Positions 50,664-60,382 of a stretch of 64,000 bases of DNA are shown one piece after another; the first letter of the stretch is position 1, and the number at the start of each line of letters is the position of its first letter. Source of the DNA: Marmoricola sp. URHB0036 (GTDB lineage Bacteria; Actinomycetota; Actinomycetes; Propionibacteriales; Nocardioidaceae); assembly GCF_000426045.1 (NCBI RefSeq), contig NZ_AUEP01000009.1, forward strand, positions 1 through 64,000. Reading direction: 5' to 3'. The notes under the pieces are model-generated. The model was not told where the DNA came from. It did no database searches and saw nothing but the letters and a program-made list of their open reading frames with translations. The translations under genes were made by a program, and so were the position numbers.

Positions 50664-52124
50664 ATGTTCCGCAACCAGATGCCGCGCTACGAGATCCTCT
50701 CGGCGGACGCGATGGCCACGCTCGACAAGGGCTGGCGTCGACTCGTCACCGAGCTCGGCGTGGAGTTCATGAGCCAGCGGGCCCTCGACCTGCTCGCCGC
50801 GGCCGGCCAGCGGGTCGAGGAGAACAAGGTGTTCTTCGACCCCGAGTGGATCCTCGAGCAGGTGGCCAAGGCGCCACGCGAGTTCGACGTACAGGCCCGC
50901 AACCCCGCCAACACCATCCACATCGGCGGCGACTCGATGGCCTTCGGTGCCGTCTACGGGCCACCGTTCGTCCGCCAGGGCGACGTACGCCGCGACGCGA
51001 CCATGGCCGACTACGAGAACTTCACCAAGCTCGCCCAGTCGTTCCCGATCCTCGACTCGGCCGGCGGAGTGATCTGCGAGCCCAACGACACCCCGCTCGA
51101 CAGCCGCCACCTCGACATGACCTACGCGCTGGCCACGCTGACCGACAAGATCTTCATGGGCAACGTGGTCTCCGGACCCAACGCCAAGGACACCATCGAG
51201 CTGGCCTCGATCCTGTTCGGCAACGGCAAGGGTCGTGAGTTCGGCCGCGAGAGCATCACCCAGACGCCGGCGACGATCTCCCTGATCAACTGCAACTCCC
51301 CGCTGCGCTGGGACGACCGGATGCTCGACGCGCTCTTCGAGTACGCCGAGGCCAACCAGGCCGTCGTGCTCACCCCGTTCATCCTGATGGGCGCGATGTC
51401 GCCGGTCACGATCCCGGCCGCGTTGGTGCAGCAGATCGCCGAGGCGCTGACCGGCATCGCCCTCGCCCAGACGATCAACCCCGGCTGCCCGGTCATCTTC
51501 GGCTCGTTCCTGTCCAACATCGACATGCAGTCGGGCTCGCCCACGTTCGGCACTCCCGAGTCCGGCATCGGGCTGCTCTGCACCGGCCAGATCGCCCGCC
51601 ACTTCGGGCTCCCGTTCCGTTCGGGCGGCACCCTCACCTCCTCGCAGGTGCCCGACGCGCAGGCCGGCTACGAGGCGCTGATGACGCTGATGCCGACCTT
51701 CCTGGCCGGCACCAACTGGGTGATGCACTCGGCCGGCTGGCTCGAGGGCGGCCTGGTGGCTGGATACGAGAAGTTCATCGTCGACATCGAGCTGCTCCAG
51801 ATGATGCAGGTCGAGTTCACCCCGCTGGAGATCGACGAGGAGTCGCTGGCCTTCGGGGCCCACGAGGAGGTCGGCTCGGGTGGTCACTTCCTCGGCGCCA
51901 TGCACACGATGGAGAGGTTCCGCACCTGCTTCTACCGGCCGATGCTGTCGTCCTCGGACAACTACGAGAAGTGGATGCGCACCGGCGGCAACGACGCGGC
52001 CGCCCGCGCCACGAAGATCTACACCGAGAAGCTCGAGGCCTACGAGCAGCCGCCGCTCGACGAGGCGATCCGCCAGGAGATGGAGGAGTACGTGATCCGT
52101 CGCAGGAAGGAGCTCGGCGACTGA
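50664..52124 (+). CDS. MttB-family quaternary-amine methyltransferase without pyrrolysine
   Basis: The 486-residue protein belongs to the trimethylamine methyltransferase superfamily (LGVEFMSQRALDLLAAAGQRV, AFGAVYGPPFV, TPFILMGAMSPVTIPAAL, LAQTINPGCPVIFG, SGGTLTSSQVPDAQAGYEAL). True trimethylamine enzymes have an in-frame amber codon for pyrrolysine; here the frame has none, as in the glycine betaine enzyme MtgB. It would move one methyl group from glycine betaine or a similar compound to the corrinoid protein. Neighbouring choline-to-betaine genes support betaine. AGGGA precedes ATG 50664. Confidence 0.92.
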   Translation: MFRNQMPRYEILSADAMATLDKGWRRLVTELGVEFMSQRALDLLAAAGQRVEENKVFFDPEWILEQVAKAPREFDVQARNPANTIHIGGDSMAFGAVYGPPFVRQGDVRRDATMADYENFTKLAQSFPILDSAGGVICEPNDTPLDSRHLDMTYALATLTDKIFMGNVVSGPNAKDTIELASILFGNGKGREFGRESITQTPATISLINCNSPLRWDDRMLDALFEYAEANQAVVLTPFILMGAMSPVTIPAALVQQIAEALTGIALAQTINPGCPVIFGSFLSNIDMQSGSPTFGTPESGIGLLCTGQIARHFGLPFRSGGTLTSSQVPDAQAGYEALMTLMPTFLAGTNWVMHSAGWLEGGLVAGYEKFIVDIELLQMMQVEFTPLEIDEESLAFGAHEEVGSGGHFLGAMHTMERFRTCFYRPMLSSSDNYEKWMRTGGNDAAARATKIYTEKLEAYEQPPLDEAIRQEMEEYVIRRRKELGD

Positions 52125-53023
52125 TGGCCCCGCTCACCCTCAGCCGCGGGACGGCCAATGCCGGCAACCCGTCCGGCGACTTCGTGCTCGTGATCGACTG
52201 CCCCGACCGGCCCGGGATCGTGCACGCCGTCTCCGGCTTCCTGGTCGAGCACGGCGGCAACATCGTGGAGAGCCAGCAGTTCGGTGACCGGCTCAACGGT
52301 CGGTTCTTCATGCGCATCGACTTCTCGATGGACGACGAGAGCGCGACCGTCGAGACGTTGCGAGCCGCCTTCACCGAGGTGGCGCAGCGGTTCGAGATGT
52401 CCTTCGAGCTGTGGGAGACGGCAGCGCCGTACCGCACCCTGATCATGGTCAGCAAGCAGCTGCACTGCCTCAACGACCTGCTCTTCCGGGCCAGCACCGG
52501 CAGCCTGCAGATCGAGATCCCGGTCGTGGTGTCCAACCACCTCGACGCGGAGCCGCTGGTGCGCAGCTACGGCATCGACTTCCGGCACATCCCGGTCACC
52601 GCCGAGTCCAAGCCGGACGCCGAGGCCGAGCTGCTGAAGCTCCACGAGGACCTGGGCATCCACCTCGTCGTACTCGCCCGCTACATGCAGGTGCTCTCCG
52701 ACGACGCGTGCCGCGCACTGTCAGGCCAGGCGATCAACATCCACCACTCGTTCCTGCCGAGCTTCAAGGGCGCCAAGCCCTACCACCAGGCCTTCGACCG
52801 CGGTGTGAAGCTGATCGGGGCGACCGCGCACTACGTCACGGCCGACCTCGACGAGGGTCCGATCATCGAGCAGGACGTGATCCGCGTCGATCACAACCAC
52901 GACCAGGACCAGCTCGTCGCCGCCGGCCGCGACGTCGAGGCCCAGGTGCTCTCGCGCGCCGTCCGCTGGCACTCCGAGTCGAGGGTGCTCCTCGACGGCC
53001 ACCGCACCGTGGTGTTCAGGTAG
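52124..53023 (+). CDS. purU: Formyltetrahydrofolate deformylase
   Basis: The 299-residue protein has an N-terminal ACT domain (LVIDCPDRPGIVHAVSGFL) and a formyl-transferase-like domain with VSNHLD, NIHHSFLPSFKGAKPYHQA (catalytic His) and ATAHYVTADLDEGPII (Asp). It hydrolyses 10-formyl-THF to formate and THF, freeing THF. TGATG couples it to the MttB-type gene, which places formate release at the end of methyl oxidation rather than in purine balance. Confidence 0.94.
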   Translation: MAPLTLSRGTANAGNPSGDFVLVIDCPDRPGIVHAVSGFLVEHGGNIVESQQFGDRLNGRFFMRIDFSMDDESATVETLRAAFTEVAQRFEMSFELWETAAPYRTLIMVSKQLHCLNDLLFRASTGSLQIEIPVVVSNHLDAEPLVRSYGIDFRHIPVTAESKPDAEAELLKLHEDLGIHLVVLARYMQVLSDDACRALSGQAINIHHSFLPSFKGAKPYHQAFDRGVKLIGATAHYVTADLDEGPIIEQDVIRVDHNHDQDQLVAAGRDVEAQVLSRAVRWHSESRVLLDGHRTVVFR

Positions 53024-53036
53024 GCAGAGCTGGTGA

Positions 53037-53468
53037 TCAGCCCTGGTCGAAGTCGGCCGCGGTGAAGGGCTTGGTCTCCACCAGCACCATCCAGTTGCCC
53101 GAGTTGTCGCGAAGCACCGCCTCCACGCCGTACGGCCTCTCCTCCGGGTCCTGCAGGAACTGCACTCCCTTGGACTTCAGCTCCTCGGCGGTCTTGCGGC
53201 AGTCGTCGGTGGCCAGCCCGAGACCGTGCATGCCGCCCTCGTCCATCGCGCGGTTGATCGACTCGATCATCTCGGGGGTGTGCGGCGGGCCGGGTTGGGC
53301 GAGATGGACCTGCAGCTCGGGCTGGTTCGGGTGCCGCACGGTGCACCAGCGGTAGTCGCCGAGCAGGATGTCCTCACCCTCCTCGAAGCCGAGCACGTCG
53401 ACGTAGAACCTCTTCGATGCATCGACGTCCTTGACGAAGACGCTGGCCAGGGAAATGTTCGTGATCAT
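53037..53468 (-). CDS. Glyoxalase/VOC-superfamily protein
   Basis: The 143-residue protein has two beta-alpha-beta-beta-beta modules: ASVFVKDVDASKRFYVDVLGF and the second with GLATDDCRKTAEELKSKGV and LRDNSGNWMVLVE. Metal ligands look incomplete, as in many resistance or dioxygenase-like VOC proteins. TAGCGT (complement of 53475-53480) is 6 nt before ATG 53468. Next to an AraC gene that may control it; convergent with purU. Confidence 0.87.
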   Translation of the reverse strand: MITNISLASVFVKDVDASKRFYVDVLGFEEGEDILLGDYRWCTVRHPNQPELQVHLAQPGPPHTPEMIESINRAMDEGGMHGLGLATDDCRKTAEELKSKGVQFLQDPEERPYGVEAVLRDNSGNWMVLVETKPFTAADFDQG

Positions 53469-53477
53469 GGGACGACG

Positions 53478-53930
53478 CTAGGGCGAGGCCGTCCCACCGT
53501 GCTTCTCCTCGCTTGCGGGCTTCCGCTCGGCGAGGCCCCACATCAACACGAAGCAGCCCGGGATCCGCGGCGCATTCGCACCCCACCGCTGCTGGAACGC
53601 CCGCGGCGTCTCGCCGACGACGTCCTTGAACCGGCTGCTGAACGACCCCAGGCTGCTGAACCCGACGGCGTGGCACACCTCGGTCACCGTCAGGTTGGCC
53701 GAGCGCAGCAGGTCCTGGGCCCGCTCGACCCGTCGTTCGGAGAGGTAGACGGCCGGGGTGCGGTGGTAGGCCGCGCGGAAGAGACGGTGGAAGTGGTACT
53801 TGCTGATCCCGGCCGTCCGCGCGAGCGCGTCGAGGTCGAGGGGCTCGGCGAAGTCGCGGTCGATCTGGTCGCGCGCCCGTCGCAGGTGCACGAGCACGTC
53901 GCCGGGGACTCGGGTGACCGGCGCGCTCAT
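53478..53930 (-). CDS. AraC-family DNA-binding protein
   Basis: The 150-residue protein is essentially the double helix-turn-helix of AraC (LDLDALARTAGISKYHFHRLF; LTVTEVCHAVGFSSLGSFSSRFKDVVGETP), with no ligand domain and a short Trp-containing tail. Such short regulators often control one neighbouring enzyme, here the VOC gene 9 bp downstream. GGAGG precedes ATG 53930. Confidence 0.88.
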   Translation of the reverse strand: MSAPVTRVPGDVLVHLRRARDQIDRDFAEPLDLDALARTAGISKYHFHRLFRAAYHRTPAVYLSERRVERAQDLLRSANLTVTEVCHAVGFSSLGSFSSRFKDVVGETPRAFQQRWGANAPRIPGCFVLMWGLAERKPASEEKHGGTASP

Positions 53931-53966
53931 GGAGTCATCCTCCCCGAGCGCGCCGGTCCTCCCACG

Positions 53967-55583
53967 TCAGCGGTGCAGCTGCGCCGCCTGAAGCCCCGCG
54001 CGCAGCGCCGCCGGCAAGCGGTCCGTGGTACCCGGAGCGATGGTGCGGGCGTTCGCGGGCGTGGCCGTCGGGTCCGGCTGCGGGACCGGCGGGCACACCT
54101 TGTCGGCGCGGTTGCCGCTCCTGCGAGCCGGCACGGTGCCGTTCTGGAGGTACGCCGCGATCGCGTTGTCGGTGCACGCGACCCCGGACAGCGAGCCTGC
54201 GTGCGTCGAGCCGTTCTTGCCCTCGATCAACCGGGCCCTCGGGAACAGCTTGCGTACGACGAGGCTGCCGCTGAACGGCGTGGCCGCGTCGAAGGTCTCA
54301 CCGATCATCAGGATCGGCACGCGCACCTGTTGGCCGTGCACGTTGACCGGGTGGGCCGCGCTGTACTTCCAGTAGGCGCACGGTCCGTTGAACCACGCGT
54401 TGGCCCACGTGAAGTAGTTGTACGTGCGGTCCAGACGACGGTTGTCCCGGTCGAGACGCTTCTGGCTGCGCGGCCACGGAGCGTCGGTGCACTGGGTGCC
54501 GAGGTACATCGCATAGCCGTTGTCGGCACCCGGCGTGGTCGGGTTGGCGTCCTTGTAGAGCCCGATCAGCTCCGAGGCGTCGCCCTTGTTGAGGTAGTCG
54601 GAGTACGCCTTGGCGATGTCCTCCCACCCGTAGACGTAGTAGCCGGCCGAGGTGAACACATCGAGCAGCTCGTCACCGCCGAGCACCCCACCGGCCGCCT
54701 TGCGGTCGAGCCGGGACTGCGTGCGCAGGAAGGTGCTGCGGACGGCGTTGAAGGTCGCCCCGACGTGGTACGTCGAGCGGTACTTCGCCAGCCAGCGGAA
54801 GTAGATGTTGAACGTCCGCTGGAAGGCACGGTCCTGGTCCTGGTTGCTCTTGTAGAAGACCCGTCGCGGGTTGACGGTGCCGTCGAAGACGAACCGCCGC
54901 ACCCGGTTGGGGTGCTGGGTGGCGTAGACCTGGCCGAGGTAGGTGCCGTAGGAGAAGCCGTAGAAGTTGATCTTCTGCTGGCCGAGCGCGATGCGCAGGC
55001 TCTCCATGTCCTTGACCGAGTCGGTCGTCTTGACGTGCTGGAGCAGGGCGCGTCCGGAGCACTGACGGGCGTAAGCCTTGGAGCGAGCCACCCACTGCCG
55101 GTGGATCTTGCGCGTGGTCGGCCGGTACGGCGGTCGGTCGCCGTGGAAGAACGTCGAGTTGCAGCTCACGGCCGGCTTGCTGGAGCCGACACCACGAGGG
55201 TCGAACCCGATCCAGTCGTAGCCGAGTCCCGCGCCGTTGGGGATCGCGGTCTGCAGGACGGAGTAGATCAGGCCGGATCCGCCCGGGCCGCCGGGGTTGA
55301 CCAGCATCACGCCCTGCGACGTGGGGGTCTTGTGCAGCACGCGCGAGACGGCCAGCTTGATCTTGGCGCCGCGCGGGTGCCCGTAGTCACGTGGGACGAC
55401 GAGGAACCCGCACTGGGCTCCGCGTGACACGAGGGTGGCGTTGGTGCAGACGCCCCAGTTGATGGGTGGTGGCTGGTAGGCGATGGCACGTGCCCCGGCC
55501 TGGGGGGCTGTTGCGGCGTCGGCCGATGGGGCCAGCGCGATGGCGACGACGGCGGCGGAGATGGCCGCGATGAGCTTCTTCAT
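53967..55583 (-). CDS. Secreted alpha/beta hydrolase (tripeptidyl aminopeptidase type)
   Basis: The 538-residue protein has a Sec signal peptide (cleavage near ADA-AT, residue 24), the oxyanion motif NPGGPGGSG, GFDPRGVGSS, nucleophile GFSYGTYLG, and a C-terminal TAP-like domain with ETFDAATPF (Asp) and STHAG (His). It resembles secreted Streptomyces tripeptidyl aminopeptidases and would trim peptides outside the cell. ATG 55583 fits the signal peptide. Confidence 0.9.
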   Translation of the reverse strand: MKKLIAAISAAVVAIALAPSADAATAPQAGARAIAYQPPPINWGVCTNATLVSRGAQCGFLVVPRDYGHPRGAKIKLAVSRVLHKTPTSQGVMLVNPGGPGGSGLIYSVLQTAIPNGAGLGYDWIGFDPRGVGSSKPAVSCNSTFFHGDRPPYRPTTRKIHRQWVARSKAYARQCSGRALLQHVKTTDSVKDMESLRIALGQQKINFYGFSYGTYLGQVYATQHPNRVRRFVFDGTVNPRRVFYKSNQDQDRAFQRTFNIYFRWLAKYRSTYHVGATFNAVRSTFLRTQSRLDRKAAGGVLGGDELLDVFTSAGYYVYGWEDIAKAYSDYLNKGDASELIGLYKDANPTTPGADNGYAMYLGTQCTDAPWPRSQKRLDRDNRRLDRTYNYFTWANAWFNGPCAYWKYSAAHPVNVHGQQVRVPILMIGETFDAATPFSGSLVVRKLFPRARLIEGKNGSTHAGSLSGVACTDNAIAAYLQNGTVPARRSGNRADKVCPPVPQPDPTATPANARTIAPGTTDRLPAALRAGLQAAQLHR

Positions 55584-55708
55584 GTGGGTCCTGTCCGAGT
55601 CATCAGGAGGTTGCGACAACCCCGCCACAATTCACCGGCTCCTCGGGCTTGTCCAGACCTCAGCCACGACTGGTGCGAAATGTCCGACAGACCGGCCCCG
55701 TCCGGCGC

Positions 55709-56134
55709 CTAGCGCAGGTGGCTGGCGTCGACGGCGAGCCGGTCGACGAGGTCGTTCATCGGGTGACCAGAGTGACCCTTGACCCAGCGGAAGGTGACGT
55801 CGCCACGGGCCTCGACGAGGTCGATGAGCGGCTCCCACAGGTCGCGGTTGGCCACCGGTTTCTTGGCACTGTTCAGCCAGCCGCGGGCACGCCAGCCGGT
55901 CCACCAGAAGTTCTTGAAGCAGTTCACGACGTACGTCGAGTCGCTGACCACCACCAGCGGACCCGGGATCGCGACCACCGCCTCGTAGGCGGCCCGGACC
56001 TCCATCCGCTGGTTGGTCGTCGCCGGGTCGTGGCCCGAGCCCCGGGGCCCGTCGAGCACCGCCCAGGCCCAGCCACCCGGACCGGGATTGCCCCGGCAGG
56101 CACCGTCGGTGAAGGCCTCGATGGGCACCTGCAT
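55709..56134 (-). CDS. rnhA: Ribonuclease HI
   Basis: The 141-residue enzyme has the full catalytic set: Asp10 (FTDGACRGNPGPGGW), Glu45 (MEVRAAYEA), Asp65 (VVSDSTYVVN), His121 (VKGHSGHP) and Asp131. It degrades RNA in RNA-DNA hybrids. A GAGGAGA ribosome binding site precedes ATG 56134. It has no link to the betaine genes; a short tandem repeat lies between it and the IclR gene. Confidence 0.95.
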   Translation of the reverse strand: MQVPIEAFTDGACRGNPGPGGWAWAVLDGPRGSGHDPATTNQRMEVRAAYEAVVAIPGPLVVVSDSTYVVNCFKNFWWTGWRARGWLNSAKKPVANRDLWEPLIDLVEARGDVTFRWVKGHSGHPMNDLVDRLAVDASHLR

Positions 56135-56163
56135 CGTGGGGGTCTCCTCGAGGTCGGAAACGG

Positions 56164-56196
56164 CTCTGGGCCAGCTCTGGGCCAGCTCTGGGACAG
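56164..56196. repeat. Three 11-bp tandem repeats
   Basis: CTCTGGGCCAG, CTCTGGGCCAG, CTCTGGGACAG in direct succession, then a partial fourth unit. The period is about one DNA turn, so it may be a regulatory array for the divergent IclR promoter. Confidence 0.8.
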
Positions 56197-56224
56197 CTCT
56201 ACGGCTAGACCAGGGCCTAGCCGG

Positions 56225-56251
56225 GTTGCGCTGTGCAGTCTACGGTTGCGC
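56225..56251 (+). promoter_or_regulatory. Leaderless promoter and half-sites before IclR gene
   Basis: GTTGCGC occurs at 56225 and 56245 as a direct repeat 20 bp apart. TACGGT (56241-56246) lies 6 nt before the ATG as a -10 box. The same GTTGCG half-site forms the dyad upstream of betB, which suggests IclR autoregulation. Confidence 0.5.
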
Positions 56252-56252
56252 A

Positions 56253-57029
56253 ATGAGCAACGCGGCCACGGAGACGGCCAACGGGGTCCAGTCGGTCGAC
56301 CGGGCCCTGCGGATCCTCGAGATCCTGGCTCGCTCCGGCGAGTCCGGCGTCACCGAGATCGCCGCGTCGCTGGAGGTCCACAAGAGCACGGCCTTCCGGC
56401 TCGTGGCCACCCTGGAGCAGCACGGTCTCGTCGAGCAGGTCGAGGGACGCGGCAAGTACCGCCTCGGCGTCGGTCTCCTCCGCCTCGCTGGTGCCACCAG
56501 CGCCCGGCTCGACGTCGTGCAGGAAGCCCGTCCGCTGTGCAAGCAGCTGGCGGCCGCCACCGGCGAGACGGTCAACCTGGCCACGCTCAGCGGGCACAGC
56601 GCGCTCTACCTCGACCAGGTCGCCGGTCCCTCCGCGCTCCAGCCGCACAACTGGGTCGGTCAGCACATCCCCCTGCACGCCACCAGCAACGGCAAGGTGC
56701 TGATGGCGTGGCTGGAGGAGGCCGAGCTCAAGGACCTGCTCGGCCGGCTCCCGTCGTACACCGGGCTGACGATCACCAGCAAGGCCGCGCTGCGCAAGCA
56801 GCTCGAGGTCGTCCGCGAGCAGGGGTACGCCGTCGCGGTCGACGAGCTCGAGGTCGGCCTGACCGCCATCGCCACGCCGGTCCGCAACGCACACGGCGAC
56901 GTGATCTGCTCGATGAGCGTCTCCGGGCCGACCTTCCGGCTCCCTCCCGACCGGGTCGACGAGGTGCTCCCGCTCCTGATCGAGGCGGCCGACGAGCTCT
57001 CGCACCGACTCGGGTGGGGCATGCGCTGA
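56253..57029 (+). CDS. IclR-family regulator of the choline/betaine operon
   Basis: The 258-residue regulator has the IclR helix-turn-helix (SVDRALRILEILARSGESG; LEVHKSTAFRLVATLEQHG) and effector domain (PLHATSNGKVLMAW, VVREQGYAVAVDELEVGLTAIA). It lies just upstream of and in line with the betB-betA-transport operon and probably controls it through the CGTTGCG dyad. It differs from the IclR of the corrinoid operon, so the two halves of the pathway have separate regulators. Confidence 0.9.
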   Translation: MSNAATETANGVQSVDRALRILEILARSGESGVTEIAASLEVHKSTAFRLVATLEQHGLVEQVEGRGKYRLGVGLLRLAGATSARLDVVQEARPLCKQLAAATGETVNLATLSGHSALYLDQVAGPSALQPHNWVGQHIPLHATSNGKVLMAWLEEAELKDLLGRLPSYTGLTITSKAALRKQLEVVREQGYAVAVDELEVGLTAIATPVRNAHGDVICSMSVSGPTFRLPPDRVDEVLPLLIEAADELSHRLGWGMR

Positions 57030-57136
57030 TGGCGGTGATCGGCTCGGCCGAGCGGTTCATACCGCAGGTCTCGATCCGATCGCGAGTCTTGACGCCGGCC
57101 CCGCGGGTCAGCATTGTGTTTCGTATAACGCCTAGT

Positions 57137-57155
57137 CGTTGCGGATAGCGCAACG
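57137..57155. promoter_or_regulatory. Dyad before betB, candidate IclR operator
   Basis: CGTTGCG-gatag-CGCAACG is a perfect 7-bp inverted repeat with a 5-bp spacer, ending 21 bp before betB. TATAAC at 57124-57129 is a likely -10 box just upstream, so bound protein would block or guide transcription start. Confidence 0.6.
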
Positions 57156-57176
57156 ATGGGACCAGGACGGATCTAG

Positions 57177-58655
57177 ATGCCCGAGAACTTCATCGGCGGG
57201 AGCTGGGTGGCCGCAGAGCTGGGCGGTCGCCGGGAGATCCGCTGCCCCGCCGACGGTTCGTTGGTCGCCGAGATCGACGAGTCCACCAGCGTCGACACCG
57301 AGGCCGCCATCGCCGCGGCCCGCGAGGCGTTCGACCACGGCCCGTGGTCCACGACGAGTGCGCGCGAGCGCGGTGACCTGTTGCTGCGGGTCGCCGACCT
57401 GCTCCAACGCGACAAGGCCGAGATGGCCCGGATGGAGTCCCTCGACACCGGCAAGCGGCTGGTCGAGAGCGAGATCGACATCGACGACGTGACCAGCGTG
57501 TTCCGTCACTTCGGCCGGGTCGCCGACAGCGAGGGCGGACGGGTCGTCGACACCGGCATGCCGAGCGTGGTGAGCCGCGTGGTGCGCGAGCCGGTCGGCG
57601 TGTGCGGGCTGATCACGCCGTGGAACTACCCGCTGCTGCAGGTGTCCTGGAAGGTCGCGCCGGCCCTGGCCGCCGGCTGCACGTTCGTGCTCAAGCCCAG
57701 CGAACTCTCGCCCACCACCGCGATCCACCTGATGAAGCTGCTCGACGAAGCCGGTCTCCCTGCCGGGGTCGGCAACCTCGTCCTCGGCGACGGCCCCAAC
57801 GCCGGAGCGCCCCTCAGCGAGGACCCACGCGTCGACCTGGTCTCGTTCACCGGAGGCCTCGGCACCGGCAAGCGGATCATGGCGGCTGCCTCCGGCACCG
57901 TGAAGAAGGTCGCCCTCGAGCTGGGCGGCAAGAACCCCAACATCGTCTTCGCCGACGCCGACCGCGCCACCGCGCTCGACATGGCCATGACGGCCGTGTT
58001 CCTCCACTCCGGCCAGGTCTGCTCGGCCGGTGCGCGGCTCGTCGTGGAGGAGTCGATCGCCGAGGAGTTCGTGGGCGCGCTGGTCGAGCGGGCTCGCGAG
58101 ATCCGGCTCGGAGGTCCGTTCGACGAGAAGGCCGAGACGGGTGCGTTGATCTCGCAGGGTCACCTCGACAAGGTCACCGCCTACGTCGAGGCCGGCGTGG
58201 CCGAGGGCGCGAAGGTCCTGGTCGGTGGCAAGCGCGCCACCGAGGGCGAGCTGGCCAACGGCTACTTCTTCGAGCCGACCATCCTCGGCGGCGTACGCAG
58301 CGGGATGAGTGTGGTGCGCGACGAGTCCTTCGGGCCGGTGCTGACCGTCGAGACCTTCACCGACGAGGACGACGCCGTACGCATCGCCAACGACTCCATC
58401 TACGGTCTCGCCGGCGCCGTCTGGACCCAGGACGCCGGCAAGGGACAGCGCGTCGCGGCCCGGATGCGGATGGGCACGGTCTGGATCAACGACTATCACC
58501 CCTACGTCGCCCAGGCCGAGTGGGGCGGCTACAAGCAGTCCGGCATCGGGCGCGAGCTCGGGCAGGCCGGGCTCGAGGAGTACCTCGAGACCAAGCACGT
58601 CTGGCACAACATCGCACCGGCCCCGTCCGGCTGGTTCGGCGGAGGCAGCGCATGA
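57177..58655 (+). CDS. betB: Betaine-aldehyde dehydrogenase
   Basis: The 492-residue aldehyde dehydrogenase has [14 protein letters not shown], catalytic Glu248 (LELGGKNPN) and Cys282 ([10 protein letters not shown]), and a C-terminal [19 protein letters not shown] typical of betaine-aldehyde enzymes. It oxidises betaine aldehyde to glycine betaine with NAD(P). The start ATG 57177 follows the IclR dyad. Coupled to betA by ATGA. Confidence 0.9.
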   Translation: MPENFIGGSWVAAELGGRREIRCPADGSLVAEIDESTSVDTEAAIAAAREAFDHGPWSTTSARERGDLLLRVADLLQRDKAEMARMESLDTGKRLVESEIDIDDVTSVFRHFGRVADSEGGRVVDTGMPSVVSRVVREPVGVCGLITPWNYPLLQVSWKVAPALAAGCTFVLKPSELSPTTAIHLMKLLDEAGLPAGVGNLVLGDGPNAGAPLSEDPRVDLVSFTGGLGTGKRIMAAASGTVKKVALELGGKNPNIVFADADRATALDMAMTAVFLHSGQVCSAGARLVVEESIAEEFVGALVERAREIRLGGPFDEKAETGALISQGHLDKVTAYVEAGVAEGAKVLVGGKRATEGELANGYFFEPTILGGVRSGMSVVRDESFGPVLTVETFTDEDDAVRIANDSIYGLAGAVWTQDAGKGQRVAARMRMGTVWINDYHPYVAQAEWGGYKQSGIGRELGQAGLEEYLETKHVWHNIAPAPSGWFGGGSA

Positions 58656-60382
58656 GCAGTCGCAAGCGCGACCACTGGGACTACGTCATCGTCGGCGGCG
58701 GGTCCGCCGGGTGTGCGATCGCCAACCGGATCAGCGCCGACCCATCGACGAGCGTGCTGGTGCTCGAGGCGGGTCGCTCCGACTTCCGCATCGACCCGTT
58801 CATCCACATGCCGGCGGCCCTGCCGTTCCCGATCGGCAGCCGGTTCTACGACTGGAAGTACGAGACCGAGCCCGAGCCGGAGATGAAGGGCCGGCGGATC
58901 TACCACGCTCGCGGCAAGGTCCTCGGCGGGTCGAGCTCGATCAACGGGATGATCTTCCAGCGCGGCAACCCGATGGACTACGAGCGGTGGGCCAAGGACA
59001 CCGGGCTGGAGACCTGGGACTACCTGCACTGCCTGCCCTACTTCAAGCGGATGGAGACCCTGCTGGTCGACGGCCAGCGGCGCGCCGACACCTGGCGCGG
59101 CGGCAGCGGCCCGCTGGTCCTGGAGCGGGGTCCGGCGACCAACCCCCTGTTCGGCGCGTTCTTCGAGGCCGCTCAGCAGGCGGGCTACCCCCTGACCGAC
59201 GACGTCAACGGCTACCGCCAGGAGGGCTTCGCCCGGTTCGACCGCAACGTGCACGACGGGCGTCGGCTCTCGGCCGCCCGGGCCTACCTGCACCCGGTCA
59301 TGGGCCGTCCCAACCTGCGCGTCGAGACCCTGGCGATGGCCACCAAGATCCACTTCGACGGCAAGCGGGCCACGGGCGTGGACTACCTGCGCGGCGGCCG
59401 GGCCCACCGCTCGGTGAAGGCCGGCGAGGTCATCCTGTGCGGCGGCGCCATCAACACTCCCCAGCTGATGCAGCTCTCCGGCATCGGGAACCCCGAGCAC
59501 CTGGAGCCGCTCGGCGTACGCATGGTGCACGCGCTCCCCGGCGTGGGCGAGAACCTCCAGGACCACCTCGAGGTCTACATCCAGTACGCCTCCAAGCTGC
59601 CGGTCTCCATCGCGCCCGGACTGGCCTGGCACCGCCGTCCCGGCATCGGCTACCAGTGGCTGTTCCACCGCCGCGGCCTCGGCGCCACCAACCACTTCGA
59701 GGGCGGCGGTTTCGCGCGCAGCAACGACGACGTCGACTGGCCGAACCTGATGTTCCACTTCCTGCCGATCGCCGTGCGGTACGACGGGACGGCACCCACC
59801 GAGGGCCACGGCTACCAGGTGCACATCGGCCCGATGTACGCCGACACCCGGGGCTGGGTCCGCATCGCCAGCACCGACCCGAAGCAGCACCCGAAGATGC
59901 TCTTCAACTACCTGACCACCCCCAACGACCGCCGCGAGTGGGTCGAGGCCGTCCGGGTGGCCCGCGACATCCTCAACCAGCCGGCGTTCGCGCCGTTCAA
60001 CGACGGCGAGCTGTCCCCCGGTCCGAGCGTCGAGACCGACGAGGAGATCCTCGAGTGGGTCCGCGAGGACGCCGAGACCGCACTGCATCCCTCCTGCACG
60101 GCGAAGATGGGCACCGACGAGATGTCGGTGACCGACCCGTTGTCGATGAAGGTGCACGGGCTGGAGTCCCTGCGGGTCGTCGACGCCAGCGTCTTCCCGT
60201 ACGTCACCAACGGCAACATCTACGCGCCCGTGATGATGGTGGCCGAGAAGGCTGCCGACCTGATCCTCGGCAACACCCCGCTCCCCGCCGAGGAGGTGCC
60301 CTACTACCGGCACCGCGACGACTCACAGCTCTATCCACCCGGCGACAGCCGGAACCACCAACCAGGGGAGGTGCGGTCATGA
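58652..60382 (+). CDS. betA: Choline dehydrogenase (GMC flavoprotein)
   Basis: The 576-residue enzyme has FAD motif [20 protein letters not shown] signatures [18 protein letters not shown] and [16 protein letters not shown], and the active-site HPSCTAKMG (His479) with a later [10 protein letters not shown]. It oxidises choline to betaine aldehyde, passing electrons to the respiratory chain or oxygen. Coupled to betB and to the transporter ATPase gene by ATGA overlaps, so uptake and oxidation are one unit. Confidence 0.92.
   Translation: MSSRKRDHWDYVIVGGGSAGCAIANRISADPSTSVLVLEAGRSDFRIDPFIHMPAALPFPIGSRFYDWKYETEPEPEMKGRRIYHARGKVLGGSSSINGMIFQRGNPMDYERWAKDTGLETWDYLHCLPYFKRMETLLVDGQRRADTWRGGSGPLVLERGPATNPLFGAFFEAAQQAGYPLTDDVNGYRQEGFARFDRNVHDGRRLSAARAYLHPVMGRPNLRVETLAMATKIHFDGKRATGVDYLRGGRAHRSVKAGEVILCGGAINTPQLMQLSGIGNPEHLEPLGVRMVHALPGVGENLQDHLEVYIQYASKLPVSIAPGLAWHRRPGIGYQWLFHRRGLGATNHFEGGGFARSNDDVDWPNLMFHFLPIAVRYDGTAPTEGHGYQVHIGPMYADTRGWVRIASTDPKQHPKMLFNYLTTPNDRREWVEAVRVARDILNQPAFAPFNDGELSPGPSVETDEEILEWVREDAETALHPSCTAKMGTDEMSVTDPLSMKVHGLESLRVVDASVFPYVTNGNIYAPVMMVAEKAADLILGNTPLPAEEVPYYRHRDDSQLYPPGDSRNHQPGEVRS

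Noticed and set aside
50664-52124. Pyrrolysine-containing trimethylamine methyltransferase
   Set aside because: The frame is continuous with no internal amber codon, and no pyl genes are seen.
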